In this document: one piece after another, positions 26,528 to 34,372 of the stretch
Layout of the letters: each line of letters opens with the position of its first letter
Numbering within the stretch: position 1 is the first letter of the stretch
The notes under the pieces: generated by a model
Told to the model about the DNA's origin: nothing
The model's database searches: none
The model's input: the letters and a program-made list of their open reading frames with translations, nothing else
NCBI GenBank assembly: GCA_903875225.1
Contig: CAIQVJ010000095.1
Location: forward strand, 1 to 64,000
Direction: 5' to 3'
DNA: 64,000 bases
From: an uncultured Pseudomonadota bacterium
GTDB lineage: Bacteria > Myxococcota_A > UBA796 > SXON01
Program-made: the position numbers and the translations under genes

Positions 26528-27958
26528 ATGCCCGCGACCCGCCCCTACCTCTACTACGATGCCGCCGTCTCCATCTGCAACGTGTGCCTCCGGCGCGTGG
26601 AGGGCAGGATCGTGTTCGAGGGCGGCCGGGTGTACCTCGACAAGTGGTGCCGCGTACACAAGCACCAGCGCACGCTGATGTCGGACGACGTCGAGTTCTA
26701 CCGGAAGGGTCGAGAGCTCTACATCAAGCCGCCGGAGATGCCGCGGCACTTCAACACTCCCCAACACTACGGCTGCCCGTACGACTGTGGACTCTGTCCC
26801 GAGCACATGCAGCACTCGTGCCTCTCGCTCATCGAGGTGACGGACCTCTGCAACCTCAAGTGTCCCGTGTGCTACGCGGAGAGCGGGCCCCATCGGGGGC
26901 CGAACGCGCACCGTTCGATGGAGACCATCCGCAGGATGCTCGACGCGGTGGTGTCGAACGAGGGGGAGCCGGACGTCGTGCAGATTTCGGGCGGCGAGCC
27001 CACGCTCCACCCCGACTTTTTTGGGATCCTGGACGAGTGCAAGGCGCGCCCGATCCGCCACCTGATGGTGAACACCAACGGCGTGCGGCTGGCGAAGGAG
27101 CCAGGCTTTGCTGCGCGGCTGGCTGCCTACCAGCCCGCCTTCGAGGTGTACCTGCAGTTCGACAGCCTGCGCGCCGGGGCCCACCAGACCCTGCGCGGCG
27201 TCGACTTGCGGGACATCCGCGAAGGTGCGCTGGCCAACCTCGAAGCCGCCAACGTGAGCACCACGCTCGTCGTCACGCTGATGAAGGGGGTGAACGACGA
27301 CGAGATCGGCGACATCATCCGTCATGCCCTCACGTTCCGGTGTGTGCGGGGTGTCACGTTCCAGCCCGTGCAGAACGCAGGGCGCACCCAGGGGTACGAC
27401 CCGGCCGTCCACAGGCTCACCATCAGCGAGGTGCGGCGCCGCATCGTGGAGCAGTCGGGGATCTTCACCGAGCGCGACGTGCTGCCCGTGCCGTGCAACG
27501 CAGACTGCCTGGCGATGGCCTACGCGCTCAAGCCAGACGCCGGCTCGTCGAACGTGATCCCGCTCACAGGGCTGGTGGACCCCTCGGTGTTCATCGAGGG
27601 CAGTCGGAACACCATCGTGTACGAACGGGATCCCGCGATGAAGGATCACTTTCTCAAGTTGTTCGCGACGAACCACTCGCCGGAGAGCCAGGCGAGCTGC
27701 CTCTCCGACCTCCTGTGCTGCCTGCCGAAGATCGAGCAGCCCGAACAGCTGGCGTTCAAGTACGAGAACCTGTTCCGCATCATCATCATGCAGTTCATCG
27801 ACGCCGAGAGCTTCGATTTGCGGGCCGTGCGCAAGAGTTGCGTGCACATCGCCACGCCAGAGGGGAAGATCGTCCCCTTCGACACCTACAACCTGTTCTA
27901 CCGGGACGGGAAGCGGGAGCGCCTGCTGGAGTTGCAGGGGGAGATCGACCGCACCTGA
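26528..27958 (+). CDS. Tes/MJ0619-like radical SAM enzyme (COG1964 type)
   Basis: The 476-residue protein carries the radical SAM motif CNLKCPVC (about residues 115-122) and SAM-binding GGEPT. It also matches the MJ0619 (tetraether lipid synthase, Tes) family. The N-terminal rubredoxin-like set CNVC then WCRVH is present. The family block YGCPYDCGLCPEHMQHSC precedes the radical SAM motif. A C-terminal region has IDAESFDLRAVRKSC, then HIATPEGKIVPFDTYN, like MJ0619. Tes couples isoprenoid lipid tails in archaea; earlier work assigned an MJ0619 pterin methylation role. A bacterial substrate might be a fatty-acyl chain, which is inference. Other C-terminal Cys (PCNADC, CLSDLLCC) could hold auxiliary clusters. 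ATG 26528 is the first start before the Cys motif. Confidence 0.8.
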   Translation: MPATRPYLYYDAAVSICNVCLRRVEGRIVFEGGRVYLDKWCRVHKHQRTLMSDDVEFYRKGRELYIKPPEMPRHFNTPQHYGCPYDCGLCPEHMQHSCLSLIEVTDLCNLKCPVCYAESGPHRGPNAHRSMETIRRMLDAVVSNEGEPDVVQISGGEPTLHPDFFGILDECKARPIRHLMVNTNGVRLAKEPGFAARLAAYQPAFEVYLQFDSLRAGAHQTLRGVDLRDIREGALANLEAANVSTTLVVTLMKGVNDDEIGDIIRHALTFRCVRGVTFQPVQNAGRTQGYDPAVHRLTISEVRRRIVEQSGIFTERDVLPVPCNADCLAMAYALKPDAGSSNVIPLTGLVDPSVFIEGSRNTIVYERDPAMKDHFLKLFATNHSPESQASCLSDLLCCLPKIEQPEQLAFKYENLFRIIIMQFIDAESFDLRAVRKSCVHIATPEGKIVPFDTYNLFYRDGKRERLLELQGEIDRT

Positions 27959-28023
27959 TCAGCCGGAGGCAGCGAACCTCTGCAGGAACTTGCGGTGCAC
28001 GCTGGCGATGGTGGGCTGCGAAT

Positions 28024-28048
28024 CCGGGAGGAGCTCGAGATCCTCCGG
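28024..28048. terminator. Possible hairpin between convergent genes
   Basis: An eight-pair stem with one bulged G (CCGGGAGGA with TCCTCCGG) and an eight-base loop lies in the 130-base gap between the radical SAM gene and the polytopic membrane protein gene. There is no T-run. Confidence 0.35.
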
Positions 28049-28088
28049 CCAGGATGCCGATCCCGGGGACGCGAGGCCGCCCCTGGAC

Positions 28089-29777
28089 CTACCGCGCCCG
28101 GCCGAGGTCCCAAAGCCAGACACCGCCGACGTCCTGGGGCTCGCCGAGGATGCCGGTCAGGCCCGTTTTCAGGTCGTGACGCTCGGACTGGGTGAGGGCG
28201 GGGGCGTGGATCACCAGCACGTCGAAGCCGGCATGTGCAACCGTCGAGATCGCGGTGCCGAGCGCAGGGCAGTTGGGGGGTACGGGCCAGCCCGCCTGCT
28301 TGCCCAGCGCCGACATCAGCCCGTCGAACATCGGGCGCACCCCGCGGCCGAAGGGGTCGGCGATTGGCTGCTGGTGCACGGTCTGGGCCAGGAGCTCGTC
28401 ATAGGGCATGCGTCCGACGCCCCCTCGTGCCCGCCCGCGGCTCGGGAACTCGATCACGGGACCATGCACCGCGGCCATCCACGGCTGGGGATCGAATTGC
28501 AGAGCGGGGAGCGGAAGTTGGACGGGGCTCTGGAACTGGATCTCCAGCAGCGCCCCGAGACATCCCACCGCGAGCAGCGGCGTAGGCAGGAAGCCCGCCG
28601 CCACCGAGGCGAGTTGCCAGGCCGGGACCGCGTACTGCTGCGGCTTCCAGGCCAGCCGGGCGAGGGGATAGAGCCGGTACCACCAGTCGAAGGGAAAGGG
28701 GGTGTCGAAGCCGTGCTCGTGGGCGCTCCCGAGGGTGATCGATCCGTAGAGCAGCGCCCCCGCCGTGAGCGCGAGCACCGCCGCGGCCCCCTGTTTCCGG
28801 GTGGTGCGCAGGCGACGAGCCGCCGCCAGCGCAGCCATGCCCACCATCACGGGCAACGCCACGCCGGACCAGCGCCGGGGCCCGGTGGTGGGCGGGAGGA
28901 GCCGAAGTTCGCGCGGCCAGGGCATCACAGCGGTGGGCGAGGGGCCCACGTGGGGCTGCTCGGGCGGGAGCTCGGCGGTCGGCACCGTGGTTCGTGGGGG
29001 CCAGTCGCCGGTGCGGCTCCGCTGGGTGATCTGCCCAGTGCGGCCTCCCTCGGCGTGGTGCAGGCTCGCGCCGCACACGAGCCCCACCGGGAGCCAGAGC
29101 AGGAGCGCGGCGAGGGCGAGCGGGGGGAACGAGCGCCGGATGAGCAGCGCCACGAGGAGGAGCCCCGCCGCGAGCGTCCAGGCGTGCGCCTGGTAGGGGG
29201 ACGACGCGATCAGGGCGGCGCCCTCCAGCCCCAGCCGAAGGGCGCGTCGGAGGCCCGCGACGCCCTGCCACGGACCGCGTTCCACGAACGTCGCCAGCGC
29301 AAAGAGCGCCCAGCAGCTGCCCATGCCCTCGGTCTGCCCGTCCACGAAGCTGCCGAGGATGGGCGGTCCGAGCATGGTGAGAACGCTCACCAGCGCCGCG
29401 CGCCCGGGCGGGAGCCCGAGCGCCCGGGCCAGCCTGCCCCCGGCGATGCCGGCGAGCGCGAGCAGGGTGGTGGTCAGGAGCAGCAGCGCGGGGGCGAGGC
29501 CGATCAGCGGGGTGAGGGCCGTGACGACGAGCTGGTTGAGCGGGTCGAGCGGGTAGAGCGAGATGCCCGAGGGAAAGCCCACGTCCGGGAAGAACAGCGG
29601 GAGCGCGTGGTCGGTCCACACGCGGTGCTGCACCAGCCACCCGATCCACACGTGGTCCCGGATCTCGCCCTCTGCGCGGCCGACGAAGCGATGCAGCGGG
29701 TTGCCCCACGCGGGCGAGGTCGCGAGGAGGGAGATCGCGATGGGCAGCGTGATCCAGGCGGGCGGCCGGGCCTTCAT
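28089..29777 (-). CDS. Polytopic membrane protein (glycosyltransferase-like or YfhO-like)
   Basis: The 562-residue protein has about ten hydrophobic helices separated by Arg-rich loops and a long soluble C-terminal part (GPVIEFPSRGRARGG, GFDVLVIHAPALTQSE). The first loop region (HVWIGWLVQHRVW and PDVGFPSGISLYPLDPLNQL) resembles membrane glycosyltransferases of the GT-C or YfhO type, but no defining motif is clear. ATG 29777 overlaps the stop of the upstream RpiB-like gene by four bases (ATGA), so the two are translationally coupled. Function uncertain; a sugar-phosphate or lipid-sugar role would fit the partner. Confidence 0.72.
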   Translation of the reverse strand: MKARPPAWITLPIAISLLATSPAWGNPLHRFVGRAEGEIRDHVWIGWLVQHRVWTDHALPLFFPDVGFPSGISLYPLDPLNQLVVTALTPLIGLAPALLLLTTTLLALAGIAGGRLARALGLPPGRAALVSVLTMLGPPILGSFVDGQTEGMGSCWALFALATFVERGPWQGVAGLRRALRLGLEGAALIASSPYQAHAWTLAAGLLLVALLIRRSFPPLALAALLLWLPVGLVCGASLHHAEGGRTGQITQRSRTGDWPPRTTVPTAELPPEQPHVGPSPTAVMPWPRELRLLPPTTGPRRWSGVALPVMVGMAALAAARRLRTTRKQGAAAVLALTAGALLYGSITLGSAHEHGFDTPFPFDWWYRLYPLARLAWKPQQYAVPAWQLASVAAGFLPTPLLAVGCLGALLEIQFQSPVQLPLPALQFDPQPWMAAVHGPVIEFPSRGRARGGVGRMPYDELLAQTVHQQPIADPFGRGVRPMFDGLMSALGKQAGWPVPPNCPALGTAISTVAHAGFDVLVIHAPALTQSERHDLKTGLTGILGEPQDVGGVWLWDLGRAR

Positions 29778-30217
29778 CCGCGGGTGCGGCTGTCGAGCGC
29801 GGCCAACCGGTCCACGCCGTCCTGGCCGACCTGGGGGTCGTAGGGAGCGAGCCACGCCTCCAGGATCTCCCGCGCGACATCGGCGGAGAGCGTGCGGTGC
29901 GAGAGGCAGAGCACGTTCGCGTGGTTCCACAGGCGCGCGGCCCGAGCGGTGTGCGCATCCACGCACAATGCAGCTCGAATGCCGGGGAGCTTGTTCGCGG
30001 CCATCGTCACCCCTGTTCCGCTCCAACACAGCAGGACCGCTTCGTCCGCCCGGTCGGGGAGCGCACCGGCGGCCTCTTCTGCGACCTGGACCCACGGGTG
30101 CTCCATATGATCCAGCACGGCTCCGACCGGGACGATCGTGTGACCGCGAGCCTCCAGCTCGCGCACGATCACCGCGTCCACGTCGTACCACTCGTCGGAG
30201 GCAACCAGGATCTTCAT
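29774..30217 (-). CDS. RpiB/LacAB-family sugar-phosphate isomerase-like protein
   Basis: The 147-residue protein has the RpiB fold signatures MKILVASD, the phosphate loop SGTGVTMAANKLPGIRAALC and the LWNHANVLCLSHRT segment. Ribose-5-phosphate isomerase B interconverts ribose and ribulose 5-phosphates. Two active-site positions differ: the usual Asp-His near residue 9 reads Asp-Glu, and the loop starts CWSGTG, so the active-site Cys of E. coli RpiB is Ser here, as in actinobacterial types. Substrate may therefore not be ribose 5-phosphate. It overlaps the downstream membrane protein gene by four bases. Confidence 0.8.
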   Translation of the reverse strand: MKILVASDEWYDVDAVIVRELEARGHTIVPVGAVLDHMEHPWVQVAEEAAGALPDRADEAVLLCWSGTGVTMAANKLPGIRAALCVDAHTARAARLWNHANVLCLSHRTLSADVAREILEAWLAPYDPQVGQDGVDRLAALDSRTRG

Positions 30218-30339
30218 GCACGGCGACGTATCAAGCAGGCCGCGGCCGGTCCGGGATCCTTCGGGGATGGGATGTCTCGAGGCAGGCGGCTCCGGGGCGG
30301 CTCGCAGAAGTTACGTTCCCCGCCCACGAGGTCTCCCGA

Positions 30340-31365
30340 ATGCGCGCTTTCTTGCTCCCGACCCTGCTCCCCCTGTTGGCGGCCTGCGGTACCGACACCT
30401 GCCCCGAGGGGCAGAAGAAGAACCTCGACGGGCTCTGCGTCGTGGACCCCTACGCGGACGCCGACACGGACACGGACGCCGATACGGACACCGACACGGA
30501 CACCGACACGGACACGGACACCGACACGGACACCGACACGGACACCGACACGGACACCGGGCCGACCTTCGAGGACTTCGTCAACGTGACCGTTCCGTAC
30601 GTCGGCGACGGCACGTGCTTCGACGGCGTCTCCTGGATCGACCAGACGGTCGGAGCGGGGTGCACGTCGGACATCACGGTGAATGGCACCGTGAGCGACT
30701 TCCAGGATGAGACGCCGGTCGCCGGGGCCTCCGTGCACGTCTGGTCCAACGATGACGTGAACACCACTGCGGGCGCTTCATTCGACGTCGACAGCAGCGG
30801 CGCCGGCACGGTCGTGGTGCCTGCGTGCACGCCGGTGGCGTACGAGACCTACACGCCGGCCGACTGGGACCAGACCGTCAACACCTTCGAGGCCCACCAG
30901 GTCTATGGGTGGGACGCGTCGGGCATGACCTCGGACGAATGGCACTCGGTGTCCCTGGCGACGTTTCGCCTCATCCCGTCGCTGCTCGGCCTCACGTGGT
31001 CGCCCGGGAGCCCGATGGTCCTCGGCGCCGCGCTCGATTGCGACCAGGCCCCGGTCGAGCACGCGCAGATCTTCATCCACGACGCGGAAGGCAAGATCCC
31101 CGCAGACGTGGCGATCCGCTACTTCGCCAACGGCCTGCCGAGCGCGGATCAGCCGGACACGAGCGAGGACGGCCTGTGGCTGGCCACGAACCTGCCGCCC
31201 GGCGACTGGACCGTGGAGATGTGGGTGTACGACGGCACAGCGCTCGAGCTGCTCGGCGCCACGCCCCTCTCGCTCGGCGGCGACTCGGTCTACATCACCG
31301 GGCTCTACACCGGCATCAACGACGGTGTGTACCTGCCGGCGTCCTGCCTCGCGGCGTGTGAGTAG
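30340..31365 (+). CDS. Lipoprotein with Asp-Thr linker
   Basis: The 341-residue product starts MRAFLLPTLLPLLAAC, a lipoprotein signal, followed by CPEGQKKNLDGLC, similar to the Cys motif of the lipoprotein at 17.8 kb. A long, nearly pure Asp-Thr linker leads to a beta-rich domain. It contains a carboxypeptidase-regulatory-like segment (ITVNGTVSDFQDETPVAGASVHVW is split across its strands) and later TNLPPGDWTVEMWVYDG, suggesting two Ig-like or CarbopepD-type modules. Surface-exposed, function unknown. GAGG lies about ten bases before the ATG. Its TAG overlaps the GTG of the next gene by one base, indicating coupled translation. Confidence 0.78.
   Translation: MRAFLLPTLLPLLAACGTDTCPEGQKKNLDGLCVVDPYADADTDTDADTDTDTDTDTDTDTDTDTDTDTDTDTGPTFEDFVNVTVPYVGDGTCFDGVSWIDQTVGAGCTSDITVNGTVSDFQDETPVAGASVHVWSNDDVNTTAGASFDVDSSGAGTVVVPACTPVAYETYTPADWDQTVNTFEAHQVYGWDASGMTSDEWHSVSLATFRLIPSLLGLTWSPGSPMVLGAALDCDQAPVEHAQIFIHDAEGKIPADVAIRYFANGLPSADQPDTSEDGLWLATNLPPGDWTVEMWVYDGTALELLGATPLSLGGDSVYITGLYTGINDGVYLPASCLAACE
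30454..30558 (+). repeat. Nearly pure Asp-Thr coding microsatellite
   Basis: About 17 six-base units (GACACG or GACACC) follow each other with few interruptions. Unit changes keep the frame. Confidence 0.92.
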
Positions 31366-32243
31366 TGTTCTACCGCCGTCACCTCGACCCCTCCCGGCCG
31401 TGCATCGTCTCCTGTGCGCTCTCCGGCGTCGTGGCCAATCGCTCGCAGTGCGCGGCGATCCCGTACACGCCCGAGGAGTACGGCAAGGAGGCGAAGCGTG
31501 CCTATGAGGCGGGTGCTGTCGCTGTCCACATCCACGCCCGCTCCCCGGACGGCGTGCCAAGCTTCGCGATCACGGACTACCAGCAGATCCGGGATGCGAT
31601 CGTGGCCGAGTGCCCGGTCATCATCAACTTCTCGACGGGGGCGGTGGGCGTTTCGGTCGAGTCACGCATTGCCTACCTGCGGGCGGTGAAGCCCGCGGTG
31701 GCGGCGCTGAACATGGGGTCGATGAACTACGCCAAGTACAACGCGGCGAAGAAGAAGTTCGTCTTCGACTTCCTGTTCCCGAACCCTCACGCCGAGATCA
31801 TGGCCTTCGTCACGGCGATGCGCGAGGAGCGCATCCGGCCGGAGATGGAGTGCTTCGACCTCGGTCACGTCGGCAGCGCGCGTGTGCTCGCAGACATGGG
31901 GCTCGTGGGCGCGCCGTTCATGATGAGCCTGGTGATGGGCGTTGTCGGCGGGATCCCGGCGACCACCGAGAACCTCGTGCACATGGCCAACCAGCTCCCC
32001 GAGGGGGCGGAGTGGCAGGTCGTCGGCATCTCCCACGACCAGTGGCGGCTGCTGGCCGCCGCCGGCTCGCTGGGAGGCAACGTCCGGGTGGGCCTCGAGG
32101 ACAACTTCTACGTGAGCGAGGGCGTCATGGCGGCCTCGAACGGCGATCTGGTGGCCAAGGCCGTGCGCATGATGCGGGACCAGGGCCGGAAGATCGCCAC
32201 GGTGGACGAGGCGCGGGTGAGGCTGGGCACGACCTGGGTGTAG
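31365..32243 (+). CDS. BKACE (DUF849) family beta-keto acid cleavage enzyme
   Basis: The 292-residue protein has the TIM-barrel signatures of the 3-keto-5-aminohexanoate cleavage enzyme family. These are PYTPEEYGKEAKRAYEAGA, then AVHIHARSPDG with the zinc-binding His-x-His, NFSTGAVG, MGSMNYAKYN, RPEMECFDLGH and NVRVGLEDNFYVS. Family members condense a beta-keto acid with acetyl-CoA, giving acetoacetate and a new CoA ester, using zinc. The substrate cannot be predicted. The GTG start shares its G with the stop of the upstream lipoprotein (TAGTG), an odd pairing of a cytoplasmic enzyme with a surface protein. Confidence 0.88.
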   Translation: MFYRRHLDPSRPCIVSCALSGVVANRSQCAAIPYTPEEYGKEAKRAYEAGAVAVHIHARSPDGVPSFAITDYQQIRDAIVAECPVIINFSTGAVGVSVESRIAYLRAVKPAVAALNMGSMNYAKYNAAKKKFVFDFLFPNPHAEIMAFVTAMREERIRPEMECFDLGHVGSARVLADMGLVGAPFMMSLVMGVVGGIPATTENLVHMANQLPEGAEWQVVGISHDQWRLLAAAGSLGGNVRVGLEDNFYVSEGVMAASNGDLVAKAVRMMRDQGRKIATVDEARVRLGTTWV

Positions 32244-32279
32244 CGCGCTGCGGGGCGGCATGGCTGGGCCGCAGCGCGC
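32243..32279. terminator. Hairpin between convergent BKACE and lipoprotein genes
   Basis: A perfect 11-base-pair stem (32243-32253 with 32269-32279) encloses a 15-base loop, beginning at the last base of the upstream stop codon. No T-run on either strand. Confidence 0.55.
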
Positions 32280-32288
32280 CCGGGCAGG

Positions 32289-32885
32289 CTACTTCGTGAA
32301 GCTCTCGTCCATGTTGAACGTGCAGGGCCATGCCAGGGAGTACGTAGTTGCCTCGTCGTCGCAGAGGGCTCCCGTACACGAGAGCGAGATCCCTTCGATC
32401 TGTTGGAAGCTGGTCGTAGACGTGATGGTGAACGCGGGCGTCGTGGAGACGATCGTCACGTCAAAGTCGGTTGCGGCCGGGAAGTCCTGGGTGTAGCCCT
32501 CGCAGGTGACCGATCCGTCGGTCTCCAGCGTGCATGTCCCGCCGACGCCCGCGCACGGGTAGTCCAGCTCGAACGTCGTCGCGTCGGTCCAGGTGAGCTC
32601 CGCGTCGCAAGCAATGAACCCGGCGGCGTCCGGGAACGTTCCGCAGGTGTTGTCTTCGATCCCGAGCGTCGTCGCGATGTACGTGCCGTCCTCGAGGGGA
32701 GGGGCAGCGTCGGTGTCCGTGTCCGTGTCCGTGTCTGTGTCGGTGTCGGTGTCGGTGTCGGCGTCCGAATCCGTGTCCGTATCGGTGTCGGCATCCGTGT
32801 CGGTGTCGGTGTCAGCAGCCTGCGCGCTGCTGTCGTCGGAGCCGCCACTGCAGGCGATCATGAAGGAGAAAAGCGAAAGAATCAT
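32289..32885 (-). CDS. Lipoprotein with Asp-Thr linker
   Basis: The 198-residue product starts MILSLFSFMIAC, a short lipoprotein signal without basic residues. A Ser/Asp stretch and a long Asp-Thr linker follow, then a Cys-rich beta domain of about 125 residues (Cys in NTCGTF, FIACDAE, YPCAGVGGTCT, TCEGY, LSCTGALCD, WPCTF) likely held by disulfides. No family was recognised. A TTGACA-like -35 lies on the minus strand at 32937-32932, but no good -10 follows it. It converges on the BKACE gene. Confidence 0.72.
   Translation of the reverse strand: MILSLFSFMIACSGGSDDSSAQAADTDTDTDADTDTDTDSDADTDTDTDTDTDTDTDTDAAPPLEDGTYIATTLGIEDNTCGTFPDAAGFIACDAELTWTDATTFELDYPCAGVGGTCTLETDGSVTCEGYTQDFPAATDFDVTIVSTTPAFTITSTTSFQQIEGISLSCTGALCDDEATTYSLAWPCTFNMDESFTK
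32709..32813 (-). repeat. Asp-Thr coding microsatellite
   Basis: Six-base units encode Asp-Thr with a few Asp-Ala and Asp-Ser variants, directly after the lipobox region. It is the third such linker within 14 kb. Confidence 0.9.
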
Positions 32886-33013
32886 GGTGATCGATCCGTG
32901 TTTGGCGGCGCGTATCGATAGGTACTGTGAGTGTCAATTTGCCGATCGACAGGATGGGCCGTCGTGTGTCCGGTCTTACAGATCCTGCGCGGGTTCGCCG
33001 AAAGTCCGCGTAG

Positions 33014-33763
33014 CTAGAAGAACATGCTCGTGAGCAGGTAGTTTGCGACGAAGAACCCAAGCGAGGCGTTGACGACGGTGTCATTCACGCCCCTGCCCAC
33101 GCCCGCCGCCCCGCCCGTCGCGTAGAAACCGTTCCAGCAAGCCGTGATCCCGATGATGAACCCGAACACCATCGTCTTGATCAGGCCGCCGACGAGGTCG
33201 AACGGCTGGGTGAACTTCCAGAGGTGGTCCATGAACACCCCGGCGTTCTCCCCCTTGATGCACACGGCCATCATGAACCCGCCCGCGAGCCCGGCGATCG
33301 CGCCCGCTACGTCAAGGAGTGGGCAGGCAAGCACGAGCGCGGCTACGCGAGGGGCCACGTGCCAGCGGATCGCGTCGACGGACATCACCTCGGTGGCGTC
33401 GAGCTCCTCCTTGATGCGCATGGCTCCCAGCTCAGCGGCGAACGCGCTGCCGCCCTGCGCCGCGACCAGGACGCTGGCGAGCACCGGGGCAAGCTCGCGG
33501 AGCACCGCAACGGTGATGAGCGAAGGCAGGAGCCGCTGCGCCCCGAACAGGTCGAAGATCGCGAGCCCCTGCAGCGCGATGACCATGCCGAACGGGAAGG
33601 TGACCGCCATGACCGGTGCGAGGCAGCGGGTCGTGACCTCCCAGGTGTGCCGGAAGAAGTCCGCGGCGTTCCACGGCGGCGTGACCATGCGCCAGACCAC
33701 GCTGCCCATGAAGATGCCGAACCGTCCGATGCGGGTGAGAAGTTCGGCGAGGGCGGTGAGCAT
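33014..33763 (-). CDS. MlaE-family lipid ABC transporter permease
   Basis: The 249-residue membrane protein has the MlaE signature EELDATEVMSVDAIRWHVAPR and five or six hydrophobic helices, with an amphipathic start (LLTRIGRFGIFMGSVVWRM). MlaE permeases move phospholipids between inner and outer membranes with an ATPase (MlaF) and a membrane-tethered MCE protein (MlaD). Neither partner is in the window, so it is an orphan permease gene here. Partners may lie elsewhere in the genome. Confidence 0.9.
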   Translation of the reverse strand: MLTALAELLTRIGRFGIFMGSVVWRMVTPPWNAADFFRHTWEVTTRCLAPVMAVTFPFGMVIALQGLAIFDLFGAQRLLPSLITVAVLRELAPVLASVLVAAQGGSAFAAELGAMRIKEELDATEVMSVDAIRWHVAPRVAALVLACPLLDVAGAIAGLAGGFMMAVCIKGENAGVFMDHLWKFTQPFDLVGGLIKTMVFGFIIGITACWNGFYATGGAAGVGRGVNDTVVNASLGFFVANYLLTSMFF

Positions 33764-33792
33764 TCGACAGCAGCCCGGATAAGCCGCGCGCC

Positions 33793-34110
33793 ATGAACCG
33801 TCCGCTGCTTGCCCTCCTCCTGCTCCCCCTCTCGCTCGCGCTCTCCGGCGTCGCCCACGCGGAAACGCTCTGGGCCAGGGTCGCGACCGACGGGTCGCGG
33901 TGGCCCGATGCCCCGACCCCGGTGAGCCTGCACCTCATCGTGAACGACGAGGTCGAGGTGCTCGTGCGTCAGGGCGCGCTCGTGCGCGTCCGCAAGGGCA
34001 CCGACTTCGGCTGGGTCGACGTCTCGACCCTGACGAACATGGAGCCGCCGAAGGCGCCCGCCGAGGACGGGGCAGGTCCCGTCGCTCCGGAAGCTCCGCC
34101 TACGCCGTGA
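33793..34110 (+). CDS. Small secreted SH3-like protein
   Basis: The 105-residue protein has a clear signal peptide ending in GVAHA before ETLWARV. A compact beta-rich domain follows (LHLIVNDEVEVLVRQGALVRVRKGTDFGWV), which looks like a bacterial SH3 fold that often binds cell-wall components. A Pro/Ala-rich tail ends it. It is divergent from the MlaE permease gene, 29 bases apart. Function inferred only from fold likeness. Confidence 0.65.
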   Translation: MNRPLLALLLLPLSLALSGVAHAETLWARVATDGSRWPDAPTPVSLHLIVNDEVEVLVRQGALVRVRKGTDFGWVDVSTLTNMEPPKAPAEDGAGPVAPEAPPTP

Positions 34111-34191
34111 GCGGGGTGGGCTAGACCGGGAGTGTCGGTCCCTGGCTCGGACGCTGGATGGGGACGGTGGCCGACCGGGGAGACTTCTGCG

Positions 34192-34260
34192 CTATCGGAG
34201 GCCCAAAAGGGCGACAGCGACGGTGATCCCGAGGGCGAGTTGAAGGACGGTGTCGATCAT
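34192..34260 (-). CDS. Candidate 22-residue hydrophobic peptide
   Basis: ATG 34260 opens a 22-codon frame ending in TAG. It encodes an almost entirely hydrophobic helix (DTVLQLALGITVAVALLGL) with a final Arg, preceded by GAGG at a short distance. A single-span membrane microprotein, such as a transporter accessory peptide or a type I toxin, would look like this. It lies in the 262-base gap between two annotated genes. There is no comparative evidence, so it may be chance. Confidence 0.3.
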   Translation of the reverse strand: MIDTVLQLALGITVAVALLGLR

Positions 34261-34372
34261 GGCCCCCTCAAATGCCATCAAATCTTGACATGCGCAAGCA
34301 CTTTCGGCGGCCCTCGTTCGTCCTGCCGATCCCGGCAGGATCGCGTTGACCGGGCAGTGACGATGCGGCGTC

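Noticed and set aside
26001..27958. Operon of permease, secreted protein and Tes-like enzyme
   Set aside because: Spacing of 43-47 bases and separate promoter-like hexamers before each gene argue against confident operon assignment.
32909..32937. Sigma-70 promoter for the lipoprotein at 32885
   Set aside because: A TTGACA is present on the minus strand, but no -10 hexamer occurs at 16-18 bases; kept only as a remark in the gene entry.
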